Of a DNA stretch of 64,000 bases, positions 21,725 through 30,980 are shown piece by piece. The stretch is from contig PLFX01000054.1 in the NCBI GenBank assembly GCA_003138355.1, forward strand, positions 91,783 through 155,782, given 5' to 3'. Numbering within the stretch: position 1 is the stretch's first letter; each line of letters opens with the position of its first letter. The DNA is from Solirubrobacterales bacterium (GTDB lineage Bacteria > Actinomycetota > Thermoleophilia > Solirubrobacterales > Solirubrobacteraceae). The notes beneath the pieces are model-generated. The model was not told the DNA's origin. It ran no database searches and worked only from the letters and a program-made list of their open reading frames with translations. The position numbers were made by a program, and so were the translations under genes.

Positions 21725-22113
21725 CAGGCGCTACGCAGCGTCGCCCGTGCGACCGCCGCGTGCGCGTCGACGAGCGAGGCGTTCGCTTGCGCCGGCGGCG
21801 CAACGGCGAGCGAAGCCTTGTCGGCGAGGACGGCGTCAAGCAGTCCGGGGAAGCGGGCGTCAATGTCGGCGCGGCGCAGCGCGTTGAACTTCGACGTGCC
21901 GACCATCTCCTGGTGGATCAGACCCGCTTCGCGCAGGACGCGCAGGTGATGGGTGCGCGTCGACTTGGTGCCTTCGATCGCGAGGCTGTAGCAGGCGCAT
22001 GCGCCGCCCTGGGCTGCGAGCTGGCGCACGATGCCGAGCCGCTGCGGGTCGCTCAAGGCGTGGAGGATGCTCGGCAGGTCGAGTTCGTCGCGAGGGGGAT
22101 GGTGGAGAAGCAT
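21724..22113 (-). CDS. ArsR-family repressor
   Basis: 129 aa, one winged helix: LHALSDPQRLGIVRQLAAQG, then TKSTRTHHLRVLREAGLIHQEMVG with recognition helix STRTHHLRVL. GGACACYSLAIEGTKS has two cysteines near the usual metal-sensing position, but the classical ELCVCDL motif is absent, so the ligand may not be a metal. It is divergent from an MFS exporter across a 156-bp gap holding two palindromes, and is its likely repressor. Confidence 0.88.
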   Translation of the reverse strand: MLLHHPPRDELDLPSILHALSDPQRLGIVRQLAAQGGACACYSLAIEGTKSTRTHHLRVLREAGLIHQEMVGTSKFNALRRADIDARFPGLLDAVLADKASLAVAPPAQANASLVDAHAAVARATLRSA

Positions 22114-22156
22114 AGTTCGATGTTCGTTGAACTATATGGTACGATGACGATCGTAC
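22112..22156. promoter_or_regulatory. Two candidate operators in the arsR/MFS divergent region
   Basis: Two perfect palindromes lie side by side: atagttc-N10-gaactat (22112-22135), which overlaps the arsR start codon, and gtacgat-gacg-atcgtac (22139-22156). Both face the MFS gene's promoter region, so a dimeric ArsR could control both genes. The two sequences differ, so a second regulator may be involved. Confidence 0.6.
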
Positions 22157-22269
22157 AAAGTCCAGGCCGGAGGATAGCGCCAGATGCAGGGAACTTCAAC
22201 ACCGCCACGGATCAGCGATAGCCGCCTCGAGGCAATCGTGGTCGCGGCATACATACTGGAGGCGCGCCG

Positions 22270-23736
22270 ATGAACGCCGCGCTGATCAAGGCTCGCGCCA
22301 ACACGACGCTGCTGCTCGTCCTGATCTGCATCGCCCAGTTCATGGTGATCCTCGACGTGTCGGTCGTGAATGTGGCGCTGCCGTCGATCAAGGGATCCCT
22401 GCACTTCTCGACCGAGGGCCTGCAATGGGTAGTCAACGCCTACACGCTGACCTTCGCCGGCCTGCTGATGCTCGGCGGGCGCGCAGCCGACCTGCTCGGG
22501 CGCCGGCGAGTCCTCCTCGTGGGCGTCTTTCTCTTCACCGCCGCGTCGCTTGCGTGCGCGCTCGCAACCTCCTCCGCGTGGCTGATCGCTGCGCGCGCCG
22601 TGCAGGGCATCGGCGGCGCGATCATCTCGCCCGCGAGCCTCTCGATCCTGACGACCTCGTTCACCGAGGGCACTGAGCGCAACCGCGCGCTTGGCGCGTG
22701 GGGCGCCGTCGGTGGCATCGGCGGCGCGTCCGGAGCGCTGTTCGGCGGCCTGTTGACGCAGGGTCTCGGGTGGGGTTGGGTCTTCGCTGTCAACGTGCCC
22801 GTCGGCCTCGCCGTGCTCGCGATCGGCCCGCGCGTCATCCCCGAAGGGCGCGCCGCGCTCGGCCATCGCCACTTCGACCTCTCCGGCGCGCTACTCGTCA
22901 CGCTCGGCTTCGTCGCGCTGGTCTACGGAATCGTGCGGACCGACGTCCTCGGCTGGGGCGCCCTTGGCTCACTCGGCCCGATCGCGGCGGGCGTCGCGCT
23001 GCTAGCCGCGTTCGTGCTCGTCGAGGGCCGCTTCGCGAAAGCACCGCTCGTGCCGCTCGCGATCTTCCGCCTGCGCCTGTTGCGCGCCGCGAACATCGCG
23101 GTCCTGATCCTCTACGGCGGCATGTTCGCGATGTGGTTCTTCCTCTCGCTGTACCTCCAGCAAGTGCTCGGCTACGGCCCGATAGCGACCGGGCTCGCCT
23201 TCATGCCGACCGCGCTCGCGGTCGCCGCCGCCGCGACGGTCGCGCCGCGCGTCCTCGCAGCGATCGGCGCGCGCGCGACGATCGCAAGCGGGATGACGCT
23301 CGTCGCGCTCGGCCTGTTCGAGCTGACGCTCGTCAAGCCGGGGGTCAGCCTCGCGCTCGTCCTCCCGGGCAGCATCGTCGCCTCCGCCGGCCTCGGCCTG
23401 ACGCTCGTTCCCGCGACCGTCACCGCCGTACAGGGCGTTCCGCGCCACCTCGCGGGCGCCGCTTCGGGCCTGCTGAACACGGCGCGCTTGCTCGGCGGCG
23501 CGCTCGGGCTCGCCGTGCTGACGACGATCGCCCAGACCCGTACTCACAACGCGCTCGCGAGCGGGACCGCTCATCTGCAGGCGCTCACCGACGGCTTCTC
23601 GGAGGCGTTCCTGGTCGGCGCGCTGATCGTCGTCGTCGGGATCATCACGGCGCTTGTGTTGCTACGCCAACCGCGCGCGGACGGGCTGAAGAGCACGCTA
23701 GCGCCGGACGCGCCACCCCAAGAGCTCGTCCCCTGA
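22270..23736 (+). CDS. MFS drug:H+ antiporter, DHA2 (EmrB/QacA) family
   Basis: 488 aa, about 14 membrane helices. FMVILDVSVVNVALPSIKGSL is the DHA2 motif D1 and LGGRAADLLGRRRVLL is motif A. ARAVQGIGGAIISPASLSIL and GAWGAVGGIGGASGALFGGLL are motifs B and C of antiporters. ATG at 22270 with GGAGGCGCG upstream. Probably under the divergent ArsR protein. Substrate: likely a hydrophobic antibiotic or dye-like compound. Confidence 0.92.
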   Translation: MNAALIKARANTTLLLVLICIAQFMVILDVSVVNVALPSIKGSLHFSTEGLQWVVNAYTLTFAGLLMLGGRAADLLGRRRVLLVGVFLFTAASLACALATSSAWLIAARAVQGIGGAIISPASLSILTTSFTEGTERNRALGAWGAVGGIGGASGALFGGLLTQGLGWGWVFAVNVPVGLAVLAIGPRVIPEGRAALGHRHFDLSGALLVTLGFVALVYGIVRTDVLGWGALGSLGPIAAGVALLAAFVLVEGRFAKAPLVPLAIFRLRLLRAANIAVLILYGGMFAMWFFLSLYLQQVLGYGPIATGLAFMPTALAVAAAATVAPRVLAAIGARATIASGMTLVALGLFELTLVKPGVSLALVLPGSIVASAGLGLTLVPATVTAVQGVPRHLAGAASGLLNTARLLGGALGLAVLTTIAQTRTHNALASGTAHLQALTDGFSEAFLVGALIVVVGIITALVLLRQPRADGLKSTLAPDAPPQELVP

Positions 23737-23986
23737 CAGAACGCGGCCGCGGGGGTCAGGGCACCCGAATAAAGGGGCGAGCGCCCGCCGCAGCCTGCTC
23801 GGCGTCCGCGACCTCGTTACGATCGCCGGATTCGTGACGTTCGCGCACGTGATCGCCTGCCTCACGCCCGGCCGGCGCGCTGCGCGCCGTCGACTAGACG
23901 CGACCGCGCGTCCGGCGTTCCGCGGGGGCGCGCCTGAGCCGCGCGCCGAGGCCGTAGCGCAGCTGCCTCTTGAGACGACTGCCCGC

Positions 23987-25183
23987 ATGAACGGTTCGAC
24001 CCACGGCATGTCGCTGCTCGCAATCGGTCCCCGCAGCGGTGGCGTAGGCGCCGTCTTCACCGGTACCGTTGCGGCGCTGCGCGAGCGTGTCGGCTCGATC
24101 GACGAGCGCCGCCCGGTCGAGGAAGGGAGCGCCGCCGTCGCGGCGGTGCGCTGCCTTTGGGGCTGCAGGCGCAGCGTTCGTGGCGCGAACATCGCTCACG
24201 TCGAGTTCGGCAGCAACGACATCGCCGTCTTCTGGTGCGCGTGGCTCCTCACGCTGCTGCGCCGCGACGTCGTCGCGGTGATCCACGATCCCGCTCCCGT
24301 TGCTCACTCGCCAGGCGCCGGCCTGATCGCCCGCCGGGGCATCTGGCATCGCCGCGTCGCCTACCTGCTCCTCGCGCCGCTGCTCGGCCCCAGGCTCAAG
24401 AAGCGCATCCTCTTGCGCTCCGGCGCGATCGTCGTCCTCGGACGGCCGGCACGCGACGCGCTGCAGACGGTGACGCCCGTGCCGGTGCGCTACGCGCCGC
24501 ACGGCCTCGATCTCGCGCCGAGCGCGGCGCCCGCACCGTCGCTGTGCGACTACGTCCTCTTCGCCGGCTATATCGGCCCGAACAAGGGCCTCGACACGCT
24601 GATCGAAGCCTGGTCTGCGCTGTCCCTGCCGTTGCGTCTCGTCATCGCCGGCGCCGCCGATCGAGACTTCGAGGGCTGGGTGAGCGAGCTGCGCGAGCGC
24701 TCACAGACGTTTGCGAACCCGCCCGAGTGGCGTGGCTACGTCCGTGATGAAGGCGAATTCACGCGCCTATTCGAGCACGCCGCGATCGTCGTTATGCCCT
24801 ACCGCAGCTCGAGTCCCGCCTCCGGGATCCTCGTGCGAGCGATGGCGGCCGGCCGCTGCGTGATCGCGACGCCGGTCCCCGCAGCCGAGGCCCTGATCGA
24901 GGATCGGCGCGAGGGCTGCATCCTGGAGGGCGAGAACCCCGCCGTACTGGCGCGAGCGCTCGAGGAACTCGCCGCCGCGCCGGCAGAACGCGACCGGCTT
25001 GGGCACGCCGCCGCGCAGCGCGTCCGCGAAGAGCTCGGCTGGGAGCGTCAAGTCAACGCACTGTTCGACACCTACGCGCTCGTCGGCGATCACCGCGACG
25101 ACATCCTCGCTCGCGTACATTCTCTGCCTGCGCCGCCGGTCGCGCCAGACCAGCGGCGCGATCGCAGCGCCCACCAGGGCTGA
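23987..25183 (+). CDS. GT4-type glycosyltransferase
   Basis: 398 aa from the ATG at 23987; GTG at 23834 or ATG at 24008 are alternatives because the family begins near MSLLAIGPRSGGVGAVF. GT-B fold: N-terminal acceptor domain, then the donor domain with DYVLFAGYIGPNKGLDTLIEAW and VVMPYRSSSPASGILVRAMAAGRCVIAT. The usual EPFG/E-x7-E is loosely kept (SSSPASGILVRAM). It opens the large polysaccharide locus. Donor and acceptor are unknown. Confidence 0.8.
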   Translation: MNGSTHGMSLLAIGPRSGGVGAVFTGTVAALRERVGSIDERRPVEEGSAAVAAVRCLWGCRRSVRGANIAHVEFGSNDIAVFWCAWLLTLLRRDVVAVIHDPAPVAHSPGAGLIARRGIWHRRVAYLLLAPLLGPRLKKRILLRSGAIVVLGRPARDALQTVTPVPVRYAPHGLDLAPSAAPAPSLCDYVLFAGYIGPNKGLDTLIEAWSALSLPLRLVIAGAADRDFEGWVSELRERSQTFANPPEWRGYVRDEGEFTRLFEHAAIVVMPYRSSSPASGILVRAMAAGRCVIATPVPAAEALIEDRREGCILEGENPAVLARALEELAAAPAERDRLGHAAAQRVREELGWERQVNALFDTYALVGDHRDDILARVHSLPAPPVAPDQRRDRSAHQG

Positions 25184-25207
25184 CTTTCCATCGTCGGTCG
25201 GCCGACG

Positions 25208-26032
25208 CTAGTGGCCGATCACGTCCGAGTCGTCCGCGTGCGCCTCGCCGCGGTCGAGTGCGGAGATCGCTGCCACCTCGTCCGGTTCAAGAGTGAAGTC
25301 GAAGATCGCGATGTTCTCCGCCAGCCGCTCCGGGCGCGAGGTCTTCGGGATGACCGCGCAACCGAGCTCGATGTGCCAGCGCAGGACGATCTGTGCCGGC
25401 GTCCGCTCGTGCGCGCGGGCGATCTCGACGATCGCCGGTTCGCGCAGCAGTTCGCGCCCGTGCCCGATCGGCGCCCACGACTGGGTGACGATCCCGTTGT
25501 CGGCGTGATAGGCGCGCGCTGCTTCCCGGATCGTGTGCGGGTTGAGCTCGATCTGGTTGATGTCCGGCACAAGGCCGGTCTCCTCGATCACGCGCTGGAG
25601 GTGCGCCGGCTTGAAGTTCGAGCCGCCGATCGCGCGAACCTTGCCGTCCTCGAGCAGCCGCCCGAGCCCGCGAAACGCCTCGACGTAGCGGTCCTGCGCC
25701 GGCAGCGGCCAGTGGATCATGAAGAGGTCGATGTACTCGACGCCGAGCCGGCGCGCGCTGTCGGACCACGCTTGCTGGGCCTCCAGGTACCCGTGCCACT
25801 GCCCGTTCAGCTTCGTCGCTACGAACAGCTCCTCGCGGGGCAGGCCGCACGCGCGCAGCCCACGCCCGACACCCTCCTCGTTGCCGTAGGCGTAGGCGGT
25901 GTCGAAGAGCCTGTAGCCGGCTTCGACGCCGGCAACTACGGCGCTCTCCGCCTCGTCGTCCGACATCGGCCAGGTGCCGAGCCCGATCTGCGGCATCTGC
26001 GCGCCGTGGGTCAGATTGAGCGCGGGGATCAC
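25208..26032 (-). CDS. Aldo/keto reductase
   Basis: 274 aa from a GTG at 26032; the frame is open further upstream but only this part matches. Catalytic tetrad: D in GYRLFDTAYAYGNEEGVG, Y in the same motif, K in LFVATKLNGQ and H in DLFMIHWPLP. NADPH-site residues follow in VIPKTSRPERLAENIAIFDF. It reduces aldehydes or ketones with NADPH; substrate unknown. It sits among glycosyltransferases but converges on one of them, so a role in the polysaccharide is not shown. Confidence 0.9.
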   Translation of the reverse strand: MIPALNLTHGAQMPQIGLGTWPMSDDEAESAVVAGVEAGYRLFDTAYAYGNEEGVGRGLRACGLPREELFVATKLNGQWHGYLEAQQAWSDSARRLGVEYIDLFMIHWPLPAQDRYVEAFRGLGRLLEDGKVRAIGGSNFKPAHLQRVIEETGLVPDINQIELNPHTIREAARAYHADNGIVTQSWAPIGHGRELLREPAIVEIARAHERTPAQIVLRWHIELGCAVIPKTSRPERLAENIAIFDFTLEPDEVAAISALDRGEAHADDSDVIGH

Positions 26033-26301
26033 ACCGCGCACCCTAGCGACCGCATCGTGCGAGTTGGATCGTGTCACGCGCTGGGCGCTCGGATCGCGCC
26101 CGGAACGTTTCAGCGAGACGTGGGAAGCTGGACGGCGTTGCACCGCTCGCCACACCGCCGGCGAGGCCGAGATGTCTCGAGTGCCATCGCTCTGGTGGTG
26201 GCGCGCTGTGTTGCGCAGTCCAGCGGCTGCCGGTCGCATCGCGGCCAAAATCCTCCGTTATCGCCACCGCCTCTGTGCCTCCGCCACGGCTTCTCGGCCT
26301 G

Positions 26302-27609
26302 TCACGCGCGCCGCGTGAATCTGGCACGCAGTTCGTTTGCCGCATCGCCGACAGATCCGAGCGCGTCCGCAAACCGGCCACCACGGCGCAAGACCGGCAG
26401 AGCGAACGGGCGTACACCGGCCAGCGTCGCGGCGGTCGGACCGAACTCAGCCTGCGCGGCAGCACGTCTTTGCCGCGGTGAACGCGCGAGCGTGACGCGG
26501 GAGCCCTTGTCTGTAAGCACAGCTTGGTAGAGCCCGATTTGGCGCGCTGCAACTGCTTGCCAGGTGCAAGTCGCCGTCTGACGTAGACCGGCGGCGCGAC
26601 GCCACGCGAATTCGTCTGAGTCCATCACGACGCGCGCGACCTCGTCGCCCAACTGCTCCGCGTCGCCAGCGTCAACGAGTACACCGGCCTCGCCGGCAAC
26701 CTCGGGGATCGAGCCGCTTGCGTATCCCGCGACCACCGCACCGCTCGCCTGTGCCTCGACGATGACGCGGCCGAACTGCTCGACCCATCGCGTCGTGGGC
26801 CGGCTAGGGATCAGAACGATGTGCGCCGCCCGGTATCTCAATGCCAACTCCGGGCCCGTCTGCCAAGGCATGAATTCGACCCGGTCGCCAACGCCAAGCG
26901 ACGTGGCCAGCACTCGAGCGCGCTCCTTCTCTGGGCCCTCGCCGATGACGACTAGACGGGCCGGTCGTTGACTATGCACGCGTGCGAGCGAGACGACGGC
27001 ATCCTGAATCCCTTTCTCAGGCACTAGGCGTCCAACGATCATCAGGCTGAGCTCCTCCGCCTCGATTGCTTGCTCGCCGGGCCGGAACAGCCCGTCGTCG
27101 TAGCCCAACGGCAGCACGTCGATCACCCCCGCGAAACCCTTGCCGCGCAGCACCGATGCGACCTGCCGGCAGCAGGGGTAGAAGCCGACCACACGCTGGT
27201 GCGCGGCGCGCTCGTAAACGGAAAACGGGGGCGGATAGCGTTTGTCGACGTTCTGCGCGCTGTACATCAGTACCGGCAGTTCGGTCGGAGCAGCCCGGAG
27301 CCAGTGTCGCGCGGCAACGCTAAACGGCTCCGCGTGGATGTCGAGCACGTCGGGGCTGATCTCGTCGATCACGCGTCGAAGCACGGAGCTGTCGCGCGGA
27401 GCATGTCGGTTCATGTCGCCCGCATGACGCACAGGCAACTCAATCACCCGGAAAGGCTCCGGCGACAGCGTCCTCTCGGACGCCTCGTCGGGCCAATAAC
27501 TCGGCACGATCGCCGTGACGTCGAGGCCAGCGCCCGCGAGGGCGCGCTCGCGTCCGCGATGTTGAGGATCGCGCCCGCCGTGACAGACGCGCAGCACCCT
27601 CAGCGCCAC
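26302..27609 (-). CDS. GT4 glycosyltransferase
   Basis: 435 aa using GTG at 27609 (GTG at 27597 is equally possible). It starts VLRVCHGGRDPQHRGRERAL, then has the donor domain: LMIVGRLVPEKGIQDAVVSL, VVIGEGPEKERARVLATSLG and the nucleotide-sugar motif QFGRVIVEAQASGAVVAG (E-x7-E type). The last 60 residues are basic and Arg-rich. It overlaps the preceding GT2 gene by 10 nt, forming a two-gene leftward operon. Confidence 0.85.
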   Translation of the reverse strand: MALRVLRVCHGGRDPQHRGRERALAGAGLDVTAIVPSYWPDEASERTLSPEPFRVIELPVRHAGDMNRHAPRDSSVLRRVIDEISPDVLDIHAEPFSVAARHWLRAAPTELPVLMYSAQNVDKRYPPPFSVYERAAHQRVVGFYPCCRQVASVLRGKGFAGVIDVLPLGYDDGLFRPGEQAIEAEELSLMIVGRLVPEKGIQDAVVSLARVHSQRPARLVVIGEGPEKERARVLATSLGVGDRVEFMPWQTGPELALRYRAAHIVLIPSRPTTRWVEQFGRVIVEAQASGAVVAGYASGSIPEVAGEAGVLVDAGDAEQLGDEVARVVMDSDEFAWRRAAGLRQTATCTWQAVAARQIGLYQAVLTDKGSRVTLARSPRQRRAAAQAEFGPTAATLAGVRPFALPVLRRGGRFADALGSVGDAANELRARFTRRA

Positions 27610-28541
27610 TTTGCGAGCTTCCGCTTTACGGCCAAACGCGTGAAGTTGACCGGCGAGGCCAACACGATCGCAGCCGCACCTCCCACATTCGCGCATCCTT
27701 CGAGGATGCGCCTCTCACACAACAGCTCGGCGGCGAGCCGGATGCGCGCGGCGGCCAACCACGCCTTTAGTTGGCTCCGCCAGGCAGACAGCTCGCGGTC
27801 GTCGAGAAACCTCTCGACGCAATAGATCGCAGCCCGCGCGTTCGCTGCTCGCCTGACGATCGTATTGCCGCCTGGGTGCGAACGGTAATAGGCCAGCCGC
27901 TCCGGCACATACCAAGCCGTAGCCCCTTGCTTCGCAAGTAGATAGGCGGTCCACAAATCCCAATAGTTTCCGACCGACTCCGGATAGTCGTCGAGAGTGA
28001 GCGCGCTCCTACGGAACACGGCCGCACATTGGATGGGGATACTCCGATCCACGACGGCGAGCCGAAGGAACGGACGGTGGGGTCCTTGGGTGAGAGCGGC
28101 ACGACCCCAGTGACGCGAGTTGGCCTCGGTGAGCGTCTCGTCGACTACGCCCTCGGCATCAACGATGCGGTGGTCGGCGAAGGCAACCGAGACGTCAGGG
28201 TGGTCGTCGAGAATCGGCACCAGGGTACTCAGCATGTCGGGAGCCCACCGATCGTCATCGTCCAGGTTGGTGAGGAACTCGCCGCGCGCGCGCCGGAACG
28301 CATCTACGTGGTTGGCGAGTATCCCTAGCCTTTGCGGGCGAGTGATCCATATGACGCGCGGATCTGGATATTCGACGCGGGCGAGCTCGAGATCATCCGC
28401 CGGTCCGTCGTTCACGACGAGAACCTCGAAGTCCGCAAACGACCCGCCGAGGATGCTGCCGAGAGCCTCCGCAAGCATCTGCGGACGCCGATACGTTGGA
28501 ACGACAACGGTCACCTTCGGCTTGTAAGAGTGCGAGGACAT
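27600..28541 (-). CDS. GT2 glycosyltransferase
   Basis: 313 aa from the ATG at 28541. GT-A fold: KVTVVVPTYRRPQMLAEALG, VLVVNDGPADD, and FLTNLDDDDRWAPDML with the metal-binding DDD. Later IQCAAVFRRSALTLDDYPE and GNYWDLWTAYLLAKQGA match the catalytic region. It is an inverting transferase that adds one sugar to a growing chain, with donor unknown. First gene of a leftward pair. Confidence 0.88.
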   Translation of the reverse strand: MSSHSYKPKVTVVVPTYRRPQMLAEALGSILGGSFADFEVLVVNDGPADDLELARVEYPDPRVIWITRPQRLGILANHVDAFRRARGEFLTNLDDDDRWAPDMLSTLVPILDDHPDVSVAFADHRIVDAEGVVDETLTEANSRHWGRAALTQGPHRPFLRLAVVDRSIPIQCAAVFRRSALTLDDYPESVGNYWDLWTAYLLAKQGATAWYVPERLAYYRSHPGGNTIVRRAANARAAIYCVERFLDDRELSAWRSQLKAWLAAARIRLAAELLCERRILEGCANVGGAAAIVLASPVNFTRLAVKRKLAKWR

Positions 28542-28657
28542 CGGATTTCGACTGGTTCGTGCCCTGCGCTTGCCGCAGAGCGTTTCGAAGCAGGCGCTCT
28601 TGAACGACGCCACCCAAATGATCCTACGGACTCGGGCCGATCTGCGAAGGTGCGTAC

Positions 28658-29800
28658 GTGCGCATCGCCCTCATTCCCAGCGCCTATGCTCCTGCCGTCG
28701 GCGGAGTCGAGGAGCTGACAGCTCGGCTCGCCGGTCGGCTCTTGGGTTCGGGTGACGAAGTCGAGGTGTGGACCATCCGACATCCCGCGGACCTGCCGCA
28801 GGACGAGGTCGTCGCAGGCATTCGCGTGCGACGCTTCATGATGCCGACGCCGCGCATGTCATTGCGAGCGCTCGCCGCGCTCCCCCGCGCTGTGCGACAG
28901 GCGTGGAAGGCGCTCCGCGGGGCGGCCTCCGAGTTCGAGCCGGACCTGATCCACGTTCAATGCTTCAGCGTGAACGGCATCTACGCGACGTGGCTCGCGC
29001 GGCGACTTGCTGTGCCGTTGGTGCTGACGCTCCAGGGCGAGACGGTGATGGACGACAGCGACATCTACGGACGTTCGGTGACGCTGCGCGTGTCGTTGAG
29101 ACGGGCGATCCATCAGGCGGCAGCTGTGACAGCTTGCTCACGCTTCGTGCTCGAGGATGTCGAGCAGCACTACGGTCTCGAGCCAGGGCGCGGCCTCGTG
29201 ATCCCGAACGGAGTCGAGCTCAATGAAGGCGCCGTCCCCGAGGCGCTGAGCCTGCCGTTTGAGCGTTTCGTGCTCGGCTTTGGTCGAGCCGTGCACAACA
29301 AGGGCTTCGATCTGCTGCTGAGTGCCTTCGCCGAGATCGCGCCGCGCCATCCCGATGTCGGGCTGGTGATCGGCGGGAGCGGCCCAGCGCGGGATGATCT
29401 GTCTCGCTCCGCAGCCGCCGCAGGTCTCCGCGAGCGCGTCGCGCTGCCCGGCGCCCTTTCGCGCGGACAGGTCGCCTGGGCACTCGATGCAGCCCGGGTG
29501 TTTGTCATGCCATCGCGCGTCGAGCCTTTCGGGATTGTCGTCATCGAGGCGCTCAGAGCGGGGTGTCCGACGATCGTGTCGAGTCATGGCGGCGCAAGCG
29601 AAATCGTGAGCGACGGCGAAGACGCGCTCGTTGTCGATCCCTGCGATACGATCGCACTCGCCACGGCGATCGATCGCTTGCTCTCAGATCGAAGCCTCGC
29701 CGCGCAGCTGGGCCGGTCGGGCGGGGCGCGCGCTGCCGGATTCGACTGGCGCGTGATCGCGCCGCAATACCGCGAACTCTACGAGCGCATCACGCACTGA
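28658..29800 (+). CDS. GT4 glycosyltransferase
   Basis: 380 aa from GTG 28658, which begins MRIALIPSAYAPAVGGVEEL, a typical GT4 start. Donor domain: FVLGFGRAVHNKGFDLLLSAF, GLVIGGSGPARDDLSRSAAA and FVMPSRVEPFGIVVIEALRA, a good EPFG-x2-x-x-E motif. It retains configuration and uses an NDP-sugar. Divergent from the GT2/GT4 pair, followed after 47 nt by the sulfotransferase. Confidence 0.9.
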   Translation: MRIALIPSAYAPAVGGVEELTARLAGRLLGSGDEVEVWTIRHPADLPQDEVVAGIRVRRFMMPTPRMSLRALAALPRAVRQAWKALRGAASEFEPDLIHVQCFSVNGIYATWLARRLAVPLVLTLQGETVMDDSDIYGRSVTLRVSLRRAIHQAAAVTACSRFVLEDVEQHYGLEPGRGLVIPNGVELNEGAVPEALSLPFERFVLGFGRAVHNKGFDLLLSAFAEIAPRHPDVGLVIGGSGPARDDLSRSAAAAGLRERVALPGALSRGQVAWALDAARVFVMPSRVEPFGIVVIEALRAGCPTIVSSHGGASEIVSDGEDALVVDPCDTIALATAIDRLLSDRSLAAQLGRSGGARAAGFDWRVIAPQYRELYERITH

Positions 29801-29847
29801 TCGCAAATGCAGCGACTCAGCAACGGCGGCACGGCGAACCGCGAGGA

Positions 29848-30816
29848 ATGTGGCCAGCGACCGGGATGACGTCGCGCCTCGCACCTCGCACAGACCGGCG
29901 ACCGTTGCTCGCCTACTACGGCCACCACAAATGCGCCTCGACGTGGCTAGGCGACATCTTGGCGCGCATCATGGATGAGATCGGCCTCCATCAAGTTGCT
30001 GCATTTGACCTGCTCGCGCCGTCTGCCATTGGGCAGTTCAGGATCCAGGGGGAGCCGCCGGTTCCGTTCGACCGTAGCGAACTCCGCGAGCAGGTCGATG
30101 CTCGCGGCGTGGACCTCGTAACCGTACACGGCGCTGATCGCGAGCTCGCCGAAATCTTGCGACCATTTCGCGCCTTTCACGTGATTCGCGATCCGCGCGA
30201 CCTCATAGTCTCTGGCTACTTCTCGCACCTCAACAGTCACCCGGTCGAGGGCCTACCGCACTTGCTCGCGCACCGGCGGGCATTGCAGAGCGTGTCGCCG
30301 CAGGAGGGCCTACTCCTGGAAATGGAGTTCGACAAGACCGTGATACAGCAGATCGGTGACTGGGACTACACTGACGACTCTGTCCTCGAGCTCAAGATGG
30401 AGGAGCTCACACTCCATCCGTATGACAGCTTCGTTCAGATCTTCCGCCACCTCGGATTGCTCGTCGAGGACGAACCAACTCGCGCGCGAGACCAGACTCG
30501 GATATGGACCACGCGGTTGCTCAACCGCCTGTCCAAGCGACGATCGCTGAGCTTCCTGAGACGGACCATCCCAGCGAGCGGCGAGCTCGTCTTGGGGACC
30601 GTCTATGCCCAACGCTTCGAGACGAAGGCGACGGGACGTGTACGCGGAGTCGAAGACGTGACCAGTCACTACCGCAAGGGCGTCGCCGGCGACTGGGTCA
30701 ACCACTTCGAGCCGCGCCACGCCGAAGCGTTTCAGGCGCACTATGGTGATGTACTCATTCGCCTCAGCTACGAAGACGATGCCGACTGGGTGAGGCGCGT
30801 CGGGCTGCATTCCTGA
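29848..30816 (+). CDS. Sulfotransferase
   Basis: 322 aa from ATG 29848 with a GAGG just upstream. LAYYGHHKCASTWLGDIL is the 5'-phosphosulfate loop that binds PAPS, with the Lys/Ser/Thr residues in place. RAFHVIRDPRDLIVSGYFSH is the 3'-phosphate site (R-D-P-R-D...S). VTSHYRKGVAGDWVNHF fits the GxxGxxK-like C-terminal motif with its usual RKGxxGDW order. It should move sulfate from PAPS to a hydroxyl, most likely of the locus polysaccharide or a glycolipid. It follows a GT4 gene as a likely operon partner. Confidence 0.88.
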   Translation: MWPATGMTSRLAPRTDRRPLLAYYGHHKCASTWLGDILARIMDEIGLHQVAAFDLLAPSAIGQFRIQGEPPVPFDRSELREQVDARGVDLVTVHGADRELAEILRPFRAFHVIRDPRDLIVSGYFSHLNSHPVEGLPHLLAHRRALQSVSPQEGLLLEMEFDKTVIQQIGDWDYTDDSVLELKMEELTLHPYDSFVQIFRHLGLLVEDEPTRARDQTRIWTTRLLNRLSKRRSLSFLRRTIPASGELVLGTVYAQRFETKATGRVRGVEDVTSHYRKGVAGDWVNHFEPRHAEAFQAHYGDVLIRLSYEDDADWVRRVGLHS

Positions 30817-30980
30817 CGTGTGAACGTCGAGCAACTCTCGCCCAATCTCGTGCCACCTCGCGGTCACCTGCCGCAGTCGGTCGAGTGCTCGGAGAAACGC
30901 TCGCCGAACGCTCCTGACGGAGCCGCGCCCACATTGCCACGCAGTCTTCGCTGGTTAGGAGGGCATGATCACGGCGCGTA

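Noticed and set aside
21570..21863. Minus-strand frame across the inverted-repeat element
   Set aside because: It is formed from the repeat and the antisense of arsR and has no motif.
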